From assembly GCF_001427025.1 (NCBI RefSeq), contig NZ_LMGA01000001.1, positions 1,267,775 to 1,331,774 on the forward strand: DNA of 64,000 nt. Direction: 5' to 3'. The number at the start of each line of letters is the position of its first letter. Position 1 is the stretch's first letter. The translations under genes and the position numbers were made by a program. The DNA is from Mesorhizobium sp. Root554. Its GTDB lineage: Bacteria > Pseudomonadota > Alphaproteobacteria > Rhizobiales > Rhizobiaceae. The notes below the pieces were generated by a model. It was not told the origin of the DNA and did not search any database. It saw only the letters and a list, made by a program, of their open reading frames with translations. Below, one piece after another: positions 10,547 through 19,462 of this stretch.

Positions 10547-11269
10547 TCAATCGTCTGCGACGACCGTGCACCGGCCGCCGCCTCTCAGTATATCGCCAAA
10601 CCCGCCCTTCTCGTGGATCGAATAGACGATTATCGGAATGTTGTTTTCGCGCGCAAGGGCAATCGCAGCCGTATCCATGATCGAGAGACCGCGATTGATC
10701 ACTTCGGCATGGCTGATCCGCTCGAAACGGGTCGCCTTGGGGTCCTTCTTCGGATCGGCGGAATAGACACCGTCCACCTGCGTGCCCTTGAACAGGGCAT
10801 CGGCGCCGATTTCGGCCGCACGCAGCGCGGCCGCCGAATCGGTGGTGAAGAACGGGTTTCCCGTGCCGCCGGCGAAGATGACGACCTTGCCCTGGTTCAT
10901 ATAGGCGGTGGCCTGGCGCTGCGAGAAGCTTTCGCACAGTTCCGGCATGGCGATGGCCGACAGCACCACCGCATCGACGCCGATCTTGATGAGGGAGGTA
11001 CGCAGCGCCAGCGAATTGATGACCGTCGCCAGCATGCCCATATGGTCGCCGGTAACACGGTCTCCGCCCTTGGAGGCGACCGCGACGCCGCGGAAGATAT
11101 TGCCACCACCGATGACCACGCCCACCTCGATGCCCAGCGCCCGCGCTTCAGCAATGTCCGATGCGATGCGGTCCACAACCGATACGTCGATGCCGAAATG
11201 CTGATCGCCCATGAGCGCTTCGCCGGAAGCCTTGAGCAGGACACGTCGGTAGAGAGGCTTTGCCGTCAT
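10547..11269 (-). CDS. pyrH: Uridylate kinase PyrH
   Basis: Phosphorylates UMP to UDP in pyrimidine nucleotide synthesis; hexameric amino-acid-kinase-fold enzyme. The N-terminal [13 protein letters not shown] and [12 protein letters not shown] nucleotide-binding loops are present, followed by [15 protein letters not shown] and [22 protein letters not shown]. Length 240 residues. A terminator-like hairpin separates it from tsf, so it probably also has its own promoter somewhere in the 218-base gap, although I cannot name one. Confidence 0.98.
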   Translation of the reverse strand: MTAKPLYRRVLLKASGEALMGDQHFGIDVSVVDRIASDIAEARALGIEVGVVIGGGNIFRGVAVASKGGDRVTGDHMGMLATVINSLALRTSLIKIGVDAVVLSAIAMPELCESFSQRQATAYMNQGKVVIFAGGTGNPFFTTDSAAALRAAEIGADALFKGTQVDGVYSADPKKDPKATRFERISHAEVINRGLSIMDTAAIALARENNIPIIVYSIHEKGGFGDILRGGGRCTVVADD

Positions 11270-11420
11270 ATCGTCCCCGAAATCATGGTGGCGGACATGC
11301 AGGGCGGCTCGCCGCCCGGCGCCACCCGATATTGCCGCAATGGCTTGACCCGATACACGAAGGACACCGCGATGTCACGCGGGGCCGCACGCGTGCTTTC
11401 GAACGTTTTCCTTGAGTTCA

Positions 11421-11459
11421 AACAGAAAATCGGCCGGGCATCTTTCAGGACACCCGACC
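11421..11459 (-). terminator. Terminator-like hairpin after tsf
   Basis: On the minus strand GGTCGGGTGTC and GATGCCCGGCC form an 11-pair stem (three G-U pairs) around a 6-base loop, followed by ATTTTCTGTTT. It lies 28 bases after the tsf stop codon and fits an intrinsic terminator separating rpsB-tsf from pyrH-frr. Confidence 0.7.
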
Positions 11460-11487
11460 GATAAACGCTCGTAAAAATGCTGGAGAC

Positions 11488-12408
11488 CTAGCCCTTGGCG
11501 GCAGCCGCAACTTCCGCCGCGAAGTCGGTCTGTTCCTTCTCGATGCCTTCGCCGAGGGCGAAACGCACATAGGCGGTGATCTTGGCCGGAGCGCCGATTT
11601 CCTTCTCGGCTTCCTTCAGCGCCTTCTCGACGGTGAGGTCGGGATTGAGCACGAAAGCCTGCTTCAACAGCACCACTTCCTCGTAGAACTTGCGCAGCCG
11701 GCCCTCGACCATCTTCTCGATGATGTTCTCGGGCTTGCCGGAGGCGCGCGCCTGATCCGAGAAGATCGCCTTCTCGCGCTCGACAGCGGCCGGATCGATT
11801 TCCGATTCGCTCAGCGCCAGCGGGTTGATCGCCGCGATATGCATGGCGACCTGACGCGCGAAGGCGCCGGCCTTGTGCGCATCGCCGGTCGTCTCGATCG
11901 CCACGAGCACGCCAAGCTTGCCGAGATTATCGGCAACCGAATTGTGGATGTACGTCGCAACCGCGCCCTGGCTGACCGTAAGCTTGTCGGAGCGACGGAA
12001 GGACAGGTTTTCGCCGATGGTGCCGACGGCATCCTTGATGGTGTCGGTGACCGACTTGTCGGAACCGGGATACTTCGCCGCGGCGACAGCTTCCGTCTTG
12101 CCATAGGCCAGGGCGACCTTGGAGACATTGGCGACGATCTGCTGGAAGGCGTCGTTGCGGGCGACGAAGTCGGTCTCGGAATTGACCTCGACGATCGCCG
12201 CTTCGCGCACGCCGGAATCGACGCCGATAAGGCCCTCGGCCGCGGTGCGGCTGGCCTTCTTGTCGGCCTTGGAAATGCCCTTCTTGCGCAGCCAGTCGAC
12301 CGCGGCTTCCATATCGCCATTGGTTTCGGCCAGGGCCGCCTTGCAGTCCATCATGCCCGCGCCGGTGAGGTCGCGCAGTTCTTTGACCTGTGCTGCTGAA
12401 ATGCTCAT
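11488..12408 (-). CDS. tsf: Elongation factor Ts
   Basis: Guanine nucleotide exchange factor for EF-Tu. It begins [20 protein letters not shown] and continues with [16 protein letters not shown], the standard UBA-like domain and TGAGMMDCK signature. The core contains [18 protein letters not shown]. The start ATG at 12408 gives 306 residues, the family length. An extra 12-residue in-frame extension upstream ([12 protein letters not shown]) has no support in the family. Downstream of rpsB by 134 bases with an intervening hairpin. Confidence 0.98.
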   Translation of the reverse strand: MSISAAQVKELRDLTGAGMMDCKAALAETNGDMEAAVDWLRKKGISKADKKASRTAAEGLIGVDSGVREAAIVEVNSETDFVARNDAFQQIVANVSKVALAYGKTEAVAAAKYPGSDKSVTDTIKDAVGTIGENLSFRRSDKLTVSQGAVATYIHNSVADNLGKLGVLVAIETTGDAHKAGAFARQVAMHIAAINPLALSESEIDPAAVEREKAIFSDQARASGKPENIIEKMVEGRLRKFYEEVVLLKQAFVLNPDLTVEKALKEAEKEIGAPAKITAYVRFALGEGIEKEQTDFAAEVAAAAKG

Positions 12409-12450
12409 TGTCGCCTCTTTGTTCGAAATGCCCATTGGATTCAAATGGGT

Positions 12451-12480
12451 GGCGCACCATCGAGCCTTCGATGATGCGCC
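12451..12480 (-). terminator. Hairpin between rpsB and tsf (possible attenuator)
   Basis: The sequence GGCGCA-C-CATCGA / TCGATG-A-TGCGCC forms a 12-pair stem with one mismatch and a 4-base loop in the 134-base gap between rpsB and tsf. There is no following T-run on the minus strand, so it is more likely a processing or attenuation structure than a full terminator. Confidence 0.5.
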
Positions 12481-12542
12481 TCGCTCAAGCGCTTAGCGCG
12501 CCGATGTGTGAGATGGATGAAGGCCGCGAACGGCCTCCACGA

Positions 12543-13358
12543 TCAGGCTTTCGGTGCGTCGTCCGTCGGAGCAGGCGTCTCCTCGGCAACCGGAGCCGAC
12601 GCTTCTTCGATGGCCGGCTCGACCGGAGCCTCAGCCGAAGCGCCGACGTCGACGCCCAGAGCGCCCTGCTGGCGCGCGATACCGTCGATCGCCGCCTTGG
12701 CGATCAGATCGCAATAAAGCTGGATGGCGCGCGCCGCGTCGTCATTGCCGGGGATCGGGAAGTCGATCTTGTCCGGATCGCAGTTGGAATCGATGATCGC
12801 GACGACCGGGATGCCGAGACGCTTCGCCTCGAGGATGGCGATGGCTTCCTTGTTGGTGTCGATGACGAACATCAGGTCGGGCGTCGAGCCCATGTCCTTG
12901 ATGCCGCCGAGCGCCTTGTCGAGCTTCTCGCGCTCACGGTCGAGGTTCAGGCGTTCCTTCTTGGTGAAGCCATGGGCTTCGCCGCCCGACAGGATCTCGT
13001 CGAGCTTGCGCAAGCGCTGGATCGAATTGGAGATCGTCTTCCAGTTGGTCAGCATGCCGCCGAGCCAGCGGGAGTTGACGTAGTACTGGGCCGAACGCTG
13101 CGCGGCGTCGGCGACGATGTCAGAGGCCTGGCGCTTGGTGCCGACGAACAGCACGCGGCCGCCCTTGGCGACAGTATCGGAAACCTGCTTCAAAGCCTGA
13201 TGCAGCAGCGGAACCGTCTGCGACAGGTCGATGATGTGGATGTTGTTGCGGGCGCCGTAGATGTAGGGCGCCATCTTCGGGTTCCAGCGGTGGGTCTGGT
13301 GGCCGAAGTGGGAACCAGCTTCAAGAAGCTGGCGCATGCTGAAATCGGGCAATGCCAT
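12543..13358 (-). CDS. rpsB: 30S ribosomal protein S2
   Basis: Structural protein of the small subunit and first gene of the superoperon. N-terminal [20 protein letters not shown] and downstream [16 protein letters not shown] and [15 protein letters not shown] are canonical S2 signatures. Length 271 residues; the core ends near [14 protein letters not shown]. The last 30 or so residues form an acidic Ala/Pro/Glu-rich tail ([20 protein letters not shown]), an extension common in Rhizobiales. SD GAAAGGAAA lies upstream of the ATG. Confidence 0.98.
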   Translation of the reverse strand: MALPDFSMRQLLEAGSHFGHQTHRWNPKMAPYIYGARNNIHIIDLSQTVPLLHQALKQVSDTVAKGGRVLFVGTKRQASDIVADAAQRSAQYYVNSRWLGGMLTNWKTISNSIQRLRKLDEILSGGEAHGFTKKERLNLDREREKLDKALGGIKDMGSTPDLMFVIDTNKEAIAILEAKRLGIPVVAIIDSNCDPDKIDFPIPGNDDAARAIQLYCDLIAKAAIDGIARQQGALGVDVGASAEAPVEPAIEEASAPVAEETPAPTDDAPKA

Positions 13359-13484
13359 TCTTTATTTCCTTTCCGGTTGGCCTCCACGGACAACGACGTT
13401 TCGGGAAAAGCCCCTGACGCCACCGGCGGTCGCCTCCGGATTTCTCCCGGTCGGAAACCAAAGTCCGTGTGTGGAATGAGCGCG

Positions 13485-13513
13485 CATATAAAGGGGAAGG
13501 CCGGGAAAAGCAA
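13485..13513 (-). promoter_or_regulatory. Predicted promoter of rpsB-tsf
   Basis: Minus-strand TTGCTT (-35, plus positions 13508-13513) and TATATG (-10, 13485-13490) are separated by exactly 17 bases. Initiation near 13478 would give a leader of about 120 bases before the rpsB ATG, long enough for autoregulation by S2 as in other bacteria (inference). Confidence 0.6.
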
Positions 13514-13624
13514 GCGGGGCGGCAATAGGGTGCCGCGACACGAGGCCGCTTGCGCGCGGCGCGGCAAACCGGCATCGATTGGTTTCGACCCACCCGCCCT
13601 GCCACCAGGAAGGCCGCCCGGCCC

Positions 13625-14848
13625 ATGCCGCTTCCCGAAACGATGGAACCCGACAAAGCCGTCGGCACGTTCGCCAGTATCTTCCTGATCTTCCTCAGGC
13701 TGGGGCTGATCTCTTTCGGCGGACCCGTCGCTCATCTCGGTTATTTCCGCGACGAGTTCGTAACGCGCCGACGGTGGGTGGATGACCGGCATTATGCCGA
13801 TCTCGTTTCCCTGTGCCAGTTCCTGCCCGGGCCGGCCTCCAGCCAGGTCGGCTTCTCGCTCGGTCTGCTGCGCGGCAATGGCTTGATTGGTGGCCTGGCC
13901 GCGTGGCTGGGCTTTACGCTGCCTTCGGCGGTCCTGATGCTGGGTTTCGGTTTAGGAGCAGCGTTGTTGGCCGGCCCGACGGCGGACGCCATCGTGCATG
14001 GGCTCAAGCTGGTTGCGGCCGCCATAGTGGCGCAGGCGCTTTGGGGCATGACGCGTTCATTGGTGCCCGACCTGCCGCGCGCTCTGATCGCCCTCGCAGC
14101 TCTCGCCATATCGCTGGCAGTCGGCGGCTTCCTGGGGCAAATCGGACCGATCGTGCTCGGCGGTCTTTTCGGCGCCTATTTCTGCACAGCCAAGGCCGGC
14201 ATGGCGCCATCGAGCCTCCCCGTCCCGGTCTCCAGGCAGGCTGGCCTGGCGGCGGTCGCCGCGGCGATGCTGCTGTTTGTGGCATTGCCTCTGGCTGCAA
14301 CCCTCGGCGGCGGCGCGCACATCGTCGGACAGTTCAATGCCTTTTATCAATCCGGCGCGCTCGTCTTCGGCGGCGGGCACGTCGTGTTGCCCTTGCTGCA
14401 AGCCTCTGTGGTCGAGCCCGGCTGGGTATCCCAGGAAAGCTTTCTTGCTGGCTACGGACTGGCGCAGGCCCTGCCCGGCCCGCTCTTCACCTTCGCGGCC
14501 TATCTCGGCGCGAGCATGGCTCCGGGTTTCGCCGGCATCGTCCTCGGCCTCATGGCGCTGATCGCGATATTCCTGCCGGGCCTGCTGCTCGTCTATGGCG
14601 CCCTGCCCTTCGTCGGCGCCTTGCGCGCAAACGCCCGCACCGACGCGGCCATGCAGGGAACGAACGCCGCTGTCGTCGGTGTACTGGCTGCCGCCTTCTA
14701 TGATCCGGTACTGGTAGGTTCGCTTTTCAGTCTGTTCGACGCTTGTTTGGCCTTGGCCAGCTTCGCAGTGCTGGTTTTCGCGCGAGCGCCGTCCTGGGCG
14801 GTGGTGCTGCTGGTTCCGGCCGTGATGCTGGTGCGCGCCTACCTCTGA
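13625..14848 (+). CDS. chrA: Chromate efflux transporter ChrA family
   Basis: Long-chain CHR-family membrane protein made of two homologous halves. The N-terminal half shows LGLISFGGPVAHLGYFRDEFV and CQFLPGPASSQVGFSLGLLRG; the second half shows LVFGGGHVVLPLLQASVV and YGLAQALPGPLFTFAAYLG, the repeated FGG(P/G)-PGP pair that defines the family. About 407 residues with ten or more hydrophobic segments. Start ATG 13625 (MPLPETMEPDK) chosen; 13643 is possible. Known members export chromate, but the family is broad and no chrB or other metal gene is nearby, so the substrate is unproven. Its end overlaps the convergent DUF4031 gene by 10 bases. Confidence 0.85.
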   Translation: MPLPETMEPDKAVGTFASIFLIFLRLGLISFGGPVAHLGYFRDEFVTRRRWVDDRHYADLVSLCQFLPGPASSQVGFSLGLLRGNGLIGGLAAWLGFTLPSAVLMLGFGLGAALLAGPTADAIVHGLKLVAAAIVAQALWGMTRSLVPDLPRALIALAALAISLAVGGFLGQIGPIVLGGLFGAYFCTAKAGMAPSSLPVPVSRQAGLAAVAAAMLLFVALPLAATLGGGAHIVGQFNAFYQSGALVFGGGHVVLPLLQASVVEPGWVSQESFLAGYGLAQALPGPLFTFAAYLGASMAPGFAGIVLGLMALIAIFLPGLLLVYGALPFVGALRANARTDAAMQGTNAAVVGVLAAAFYDPVLVGSLFSLFDACLALASFAVLVFARAPSWAVVLLVPAVMLVRAYL

Positions 14849-15123
14849 TGCTGCCGCCGGAAATCCCGCACCTTCACCCGCTTGTACACCGCCACGATCT
14901 GCTCGCGGCTGCATTCCACCGCACCCAGCCGCACGGCCCGGTCGCGCTCCAGACCGGTGATGTCATAGTGCGGCGCCGCCGTTTTCGGCGGTCCCTGGTA
15001 GGAAGAGCGCTTTATGCCGAGCTGCGCGGCGAAACGGTGAAGTTCATCGACGTCGTCGGCCAGCAGATGGCACCATTTGCGGCCGGCCCACTTCCAGATC
15101 GCAGCATCGACATAGACCGCCAT
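14839..15123 (-). CDS. DUF4031 domain-containing protein
   Basis: Small 94-residue cytoplasmic protein of the DUF4031 family, recognised by the start MAVYVDAAIWKWAGRKWCHL, the central ADDVDELHRFAAQLGI and the PPKTAAPHYDITGLERDRAV segment. Function unknown. It is rich in Arg, His and Trp with no signal peptide. It lies 10 bases downstream of the EipB gene on the same strand, so the two are probably co-transcribed. Confidence 0.85.
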   Translation of the reverse strand: MAVYVDAAIWKWAGRKWCHLLADDVDELHRFAAQLGIKRSSYQGPPKTAAPHYDITGLERDRAVRLGAVECSREQIVAVYKRVKVRDFRRQHQR

Positions 15124-15133
15124 GCACCGGCTG

Positions 15134-15967
15134 CTACTGATTGCAGGTCTTCTGCGGCGCCGGGTCGAACAGGGAAAGATTGACCAACTTGCCCGTCATC
15201 GAAAACTCGCCGTAGTCCATCACCAGGTCGCGCGTCAGGCCGTTCTCATGCAGCTTGAAGGAGATGCGGTACTGCGGAACTTCCTCGCCACCCTGCTTGT
15301 CGCTTTCGTCGAAATACGCGATGTCGACCGGCCAGTACTTATCCTTGGCCAGTTTCGACAGAGCCGGCAATTCGGGGTCGCTCTTGCTCGCCTCGGTCGC
15401 CTTGCCGACGACGACGGTCGTGGCCATGATCTTGTTGGCATCCTCGGATCCGTCGAAAAGGCTGGTTTCGTAAAAGTTTTCACCCTTTTCAGCCTTGCCG
15501 ATCAACTCGACCAGATGCTGTGTCGGAAACTGCGAGGCCGTCAGTTCCAGCGAATCCTTCTTCGGCTTCTCGATGTCGACCCTGACCCCTTTGGTATCGC
15601 GGACCGCCTTGCCCCTCACCTCCTTGTCGAGATTCTGGTCGACGAAGGATTTGGTGAGGAAGGAAAAAGTCTTGCCCTGGCCGTCCTCGAATGTCGTCGT
15701 CTGCTGGTCCGTCAACCGCGAACTTTCACGCGTGTCGATCTGTGTGACAAAGCGGAAATTGACCGTATACCCCTCACAGGCCGAGCCATTGAACTCGTAG
15801 ACCATCCGGCCGGAGATGCCGGTGATGCCGGAGCGTTCGGACGCCTTGTCCAGCGAGAGGTCATAGACGGCGCGATGCGGCTGCAGGGGCGGCACGGCCA
15901 AGGCCTGGGCTGGCAACAGGGCAGCCGAAAGCAACAGGGCTGGAAGAACGAGGCGCTTGGCCCGCAT
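15134..15967 (-). CDS. eipB: Cell envelope integrity protein EipB family (DUF1849)
   Basis: Periplasmic protein of the alphaproteobacterial DUF1849 family; in Brucella the homologue EipB folds as a beta-spiral and supports envelope integrity. A signal peptide ends near residue 24 (LLPAQALA), followed by VPPLQPHRAVYDLSLDKASE. Exactly two cysteines lie in the mature protein, at about residues 64 (GSACEG) and 275 (KTCNQ), matching the disulphide pair known for EipB. Length 277 residues. Divergent from the RidA gene with a 136-base intergenic region. Confidence 0.88.
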   Translation of the reverse strand: MRAKRLVLPALLLSAALLPAQALAVPPLQPHRAVYDLSLDKASERSGITGISGRMVYEFNGSACEGYTVNFRFVTQIDTRESSRLTDQQTTTFEDGQGKTFSFLTKSFVDQNLDKEVRGKAVRDTKGVRVDIEKPKKDSLELTASQFPTQHLVELIGKAEKGENFYETSLFDGSEDANKIMATTVVVGKATEASKSDPELPALSKLAKDKYWPVDIAYFDESDKQGGEEVPQYRISFKLHENGLTRDLVMDYGEFSMTGKLVNLSLFDPAPQKTCNQ

Positions 15968-16103
15968 GGCGGTCTCCGGTCATGGCGGCTGATGCAGCGC
16001 GCGGGGATAGATGATCCAGCTTAAAAAAAGTCGTGGCATAAGCGAGGCAAAAATAGCAATTTCGGCCACGCCGACGCATGTCATCAAGCAATAGGGAAAT
16101 ACC

Positions 16104-16568
16104 ATGGCTGAAACAATCGAAAAGCGGCTGAGCGATCTGGGCATCGTCATCCCGGCGGCCGCGGCGCCGGCCGCCAACTATGTGCCCTATGCGCGAACCG
16201 GCAACCTGCTGTTCACGGCCGGACAGTTGCCGCTCAAGGATGGCAAGCTCCAGGCTGCCGGCCTGCTGGGACGCGAAGTCGACACTGCGACGGGAAAGGA
16301 AGCGGCGAAGTTCTGCGCCATCAACGTGCTGGCGCAGGCCAAGGCCGCGCTCGGCGATCTCGAGAAGATCAGCAAGCTGGTGAAGATCACGGTCTTCGTC
16401 GCCTCGACCCCGGATTTCACCGAGCAGCATCTGGTCGCCAACGGCGCGTCCGACCTTCTGGCGGCGGTCCTTGGAGAGCGCGGCAAGCACGCCCGCGCCG
16501 CCGTGGGCACCGCCTCGTTGCCGCTCAACGCAGCGGTCGAGGTCGAAGCGATATTCGAGGTCGAATAG
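16104..16568 (+). CDS. RidA family protein (YjgF/UK114)
   Basis: Small trimeric protein of the RidA superfamily, some members of which hydrolyse reactive enamine/imine intermediates. Family features are YVPYARTGNLLFTAGQLPLKDG near residue 30, then AAKFCAINVLAQAKAALGDLE and VKITVFVASTPDFTEQHLV. Length 154 residues, of the longer atypical subgroup; the Arg expected in the catalytic R-x-x-V region appears as KHARAAVGTASLPL. The next gene begins 5 bases after its stop, suggesting an operon. Confidence 0.9.
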   Translation: MAETIEKRLSDLGIVIPAAAAPAANYVPYARTGNLLFTAGQLPLKDGKLQAAGLLGREVDTATGKEAAKFCAINVLAQAKAALGDLEKISKLVKITVFVASTPDFTEQHLVANGASDLLAAVLGERGKHARAAVGTASLPLNAAVEVEAIFEVE

Positions 16569-16573
16569 CGATC

Positions 16574-17299
16574 ATGAGCGATCTTTCCTGGTTGACCGCG
16601 CGCCCCATCGCCCATCGCGGCCTGCATGACCTCAACAAGACCCGGTGGGAAAACACGCTTTCCGCCTTTTCAGCAGCCGTGAAGCACAACTACGCCATCG
16701 AATGCGATGTCCATCTGACGTCGGATTTCGTTCCGGTCGTCATCCATGATGACGACTTGAAGCGGCTGGCGGGCCAGGACGGGTTCGTCTGGCAGCGCAC
16801 GGCTGCGGAGATGCGGCAACTGCGCATCGGCGGCACCGCCGACCATGCCCCGACACTGGACGAGATGCTGAAGCTGGTCGCCGGGCGCGTTCCCCTAGTG
16901 ATCGAACTGAAAGGCACGCCGGGTCGCGACGAAGGGCTGGTGGCCGCGGTCGGCGAAAGGCTGAAGAAATACGACGGCAAGGCGGCGATCATGTCGTTCG
17001 ACCACTGGCTGATCCGCGATTTTTCCAAATTTGCGCCGGGCATCCCCGGCGGCCTCACTGCCTATGGCAAGGAGAACAGGCTGATCGAGGCGCATTTCTC
17101 CATGCTGGCCCACGACCTCGCCTTCACTTCCTACGCCGCCGGCGACCTGCCGAATCCGTTCGTCAGTTTCGTGCGCAAGAAGCTGAAGATGCCGGTCATC
17201 ACCTGGACGGTTCGCGACCAGCCGGCGCTGGAGCTGAGCTACAAATATGGAGACCAGATCACCTTCGAGGGCTTCCGCCCGGAAGTGCCGGTCGCGTGA
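16574..17299 (+). CDS. Glycerophosphodiester phosphodiesterase family protein
   Basis: Hydrolyses glycerophosphodiesters from phospholipid turnover to glycerol 3-phosphate and an alcohol. TIM-barrel GDPD family: IAHRGLHDLNKTRWENTLSA contains the HRG and catalytic histidine/arginine region, and ECDVHLTSDFVPVVIHDDDL carries the metal-binding E-x-D-V and the second histidine. The middle has VIELKGT and the C-terminal part VITWTVRDQ. Length 241 residues, no signal peptide, so cytoplasmic. Immediately follows the RidA gene. Confidence 0.92.
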   Translation: MSDLSWLTARPIAHRGLHDLNKTRWENTLSAFSAAVKHNYAIECDVHLTSDFVPVVIHDDDLKRLAGQDGFVWQRTAAEMRQLRIGGTADHAPTLDEMLKLVAGRVPLVIELKGTPGRDEGLVAAVGERLKKYDGKAAIMSFDHWLIRDFSKFAPGIPGGLTAYGKENRLIEAHFSMLAHDLAFTSYAAGDLPNPFVSFVRKKLKMPVITWTVRDQPALELSYKYGDQITFEGFRPEVPVA

Positions 17300-17355
17300 A
17301 GTCGCAAGCCACAGGGTGGCCTTGCACCCGCCATGCGGACGATTAAGTAAGGCTG

Positions 17356-18582
17356 ATGAATCAAGGCAGCGACGGAGCCGGCAAGACTGCGCGGACGGAT
17401 TATGTCGTGCGTATCGCCAACGGCATGGCCGCGTTCGATGCTCCTGAATGGGACAAGCTCGGCGGCACCGTTCCCGGATCACCGGGCGGCTACAACCCCT
17501 TCCTTTCCTTCGCCTTTCTGAGTGCGCTGGAGGATTCCGGCTGCGCCATCCGCCGCAGCGGCTGGCAAGGCCACCATCTGCGGCTGGAAACGGCCGACGG
17601 CCGTCTGCTCGGCGCCGTTCCCTGCTATGTGAAGTCGCACAGCCAGGGCGAATACGTGTTCGACCATGGCTGGGCCGACGCTTTCGAGCGCGCCGGCGGA
17701 CAATACTATCCGAAGCTGCAATGCTGTGTCCCGTTCACCCCGGCAACCGGACCGCGCCTGCTTGTGTCGCAGGGCGAGGATGAGGATGCCGTCAAGGCCG
17801 GCCTTGCCGCAGGCATCAAGCTCGTCACCGACAGGGTGGGCGTATCCTCCGCACACGTCACGTTCATGCCGCAAGCCGATATCCCGACCCTCGAAGCTGC
17901 CGGCTTCCTTCACCGCACCGACAAGCAGTTCCATTTCTTCAACGAAGGTTTTGCCACTTATGACGATTTCCTGGCGACGCTCGCCTCCCGCAAGCGCAAG
18001 GCGCTAAAGAAGGAGCGGCGCGAGGCGCTGGCCGACGGCATCGGCATCGAGCGGTTGACCGGCAAGGATTTGACCGAGCGGGTGTGGGACGATTTCTACG
18101 CCTTCTACATGGATACGGGCGGCCGCAAATGGGGCCGGCCCTATCTCAACCGGGAGTTCTTCTCGCTCATTGGCGAACGCATGCCGGACGATATCCTGCT
18201 TGTCATGGCCAAACGAAACGGGCGCTACATCGCCGGAGCGATCAATTTCATCGGCTCGGACGCGCTTTTCGGCCGCAACTGGGGCTGTATCGAAGATCAT
18301 CCCTTCCTGCATTTCGAGGTCTGCTACCATCAAGCAATCGACTTCGCCATCGAGCGAAAGCTGAAGGTCGTCGAAGCCGGCGCGCAAGGGGAGCACAAGC
18401 TGGCGCGCGGCTACCGGCCCGTCACCACGCATTCCGCGCATTACATCGCCCACCCTGGCCTGCGGCGCGCCATTGCCGACTATCTCAGGCGTGAGCGGCA
18501 GGACGTCGAGCAGATGAGCGGGTATCTGGAAGAGCACACGCCTTTCCGCAAGAACCTGGAACAGACGATAGAGGATGAGTAA
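17356..18582 (+). CDS. FemAB-like GNAT-fold protein (DUF482)
   Basis: Member of the peptidogalycan biosynthesis/recognition family (DUF482, FemAB-like acyltransferase fold). Diagnostic segments are NPFLSFAFLSALEDSGCA, GEYVFDHGWADAFERAGGQYYPKLQ and the C-terminal WGCIEDHPFLHFEVCYHQAIDFAIE with GAQGEHKLARGY. Length 408 residues, soluble. The biochemical role is not established; the FemAB relatives transfer amino acids to peptidoglycan precursors. It is 56 bases after the GDPD gene and precedes the HIT gene. Confidence 0.85.
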   Translation: MNQGSDGAGKTARTDYVVRIANGMAAFDAPEWDKLGGTVPGSPGGYNPFLSFAFLSALEDSGCAIRRSGWQGHHLRLETADGRLLGAVPCYVKSHSQGEYVFDHGWADAFERAGGQYYPKLQCCVPFTPATGPRLLVSQGEDEDAVKAGLAAGIKLVTDRVGVSSAHVTFMPQADIPTLEAAGFLHRTDKQFHFFNEGFATYDDFLATLASRKRKALKKERREALADGIGIERLTGKDLTERVWDDFYAFYMDTGGRKWGRPYLNREFFSLIGERMPDDILLVMAKRNGRYIAGAINFIGSDALFGRNWGCIEDHPFLHFEVCYHQAIDFAIERKLKVVEAGAQGEHKLARGYRPVTTHSAHYIAHPGLRRAIADYLRRERQDVEQMSGYLEEHTPFRKNLEQTIEDE

Positions 18583-18676
18583 CCGCAGTCTGGCGCGCCT
18601 CGCCGGCTATGGCCAAGTGGCGTCAGTTTGGAGTACCCCTGCGGTCAGTCGTTCGTCCGCTTTTTCGAGGCCAATC

Positions 18677-19108
18677 ATGACAGAATACGATCCCGCCAAC
18701 GTCTTCGCCAAAATCCTGCGCGGCGAACTGCCTGCATACAAATTCTACGAAGACGATGCGACCGTCGCGTTCATGGACCTGATGCCCCAGGGCGACGGGC
18801 ACGCGCTTGTGGTTCCGAAGGCGCCGTCGCGCAATCTGCTCGATGCCGATCCGGAAACGCTGGGCGCCTTGTTCAAGACCGTGCAGAAGGTGGCCAAGGC
18901 GCTAAAATCCGCCTTCAACGCCGACGGCGTCACCATCCGGCAATTCAACGAACCGGCGGCGGGACAGAGCGTCTATCACCTCCACGTCCACGTTCTCCCT
19001 CGCTTCGAGGGCATTGAGCTGAAACCCCATGCAGGGGTAAAGGAAGATCCGGACGTGCTCACCGCCAACATGGAAAAGGCGCGCGCCGCCATGCAGGCCG
19101 CCGGCTGA
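18677..19108 (+). CDS. HIT family hydrolase
   Basis: Histidine-triad nucleotide-binding protein, 143 residues, typically hydrolysing nucleoside phosphoramidates or similar. The active-site triad is in VYHLHVHVLPRFEG near residue 100; the N-terminal IL(R)GELPAYKFYEDDATVAFMD is the usual HIT start. I chose ATG 18677 (MTEYDPANVFAKI) because the 34 upstream in-frame residues do not resemble the family and overlap the preceding gene. Convergent with azlD, stop codons 3 bases apart. Confidence 0.93.
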   Translation: MTEYDPANVFAKILRGELPAYKFYEDDATVAFMDLMPQGDGHALVVPKAPSRNLLDADPETLGALFKTVQKVAKALKSAFNADGVTIRQFNEPAAGQSVYHLHVHVLPRFEGIELKPHAGVKEDPDVLTANMEKARAAMQAAG

Positions 19109-19111
19109 CCG

Positions 19112-19462
19112 TCAAAGGCCCATATAGAGCCCGATACAAAGCACGATTTCGGTGATGACGATGCCGACCAGCATCCGCTTGCCACTGACGATATAGGCAA
19201 AAAAGCCGAGCCCGGCGGCGCCGATGCGGAAGGCAAGTGACGTATCGGCCAGGGCGCCCGTGGGAAACACGATCAGATTGCCGATGACCGCCGCCACCAG
19301 CGCCGTCGCCATGGTGCGCACCAGCACCATGGCCTCGGAGTCTTCCGACATCCGGCCGCCGAGATAGACGCCAAGGAAGCGCCATATGTCGGTGGCCATC
19401 CATCCGCCGACGAGAATGAAGAGATAAGGCCACCACCAGGCCGAATTGCTGAAAAACATCAT
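19112..19462 (-). CDS. azlD: AzlD-family branched-chain amino acid transport subunit
   Basis: Small membrane protein, 116 residues with four hydrophobic helices, starting MMFFSNSAWWWPYLFILVGG and containing ATDIWRFLGVYLGGR, the AzlD signature. AzlD works with AzlC as an exporter of branched-chain amino acids and analogues. Its ATG overlaps the azlC stop by 4 bases (ATGA), so the two are translationally coupled. Confidence 0.88.
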   Translation of the reverse strand: MMFFSNSAWWWPYLFILVGGWMATDIWRFLGVYLGGRMSEDSEAMVLVRTMATALVAAVIGNLIVFPTGALADTSLAFRIGAAGLGFFAYIVSGKRMLVGIVITEIVLCIGLYMGL

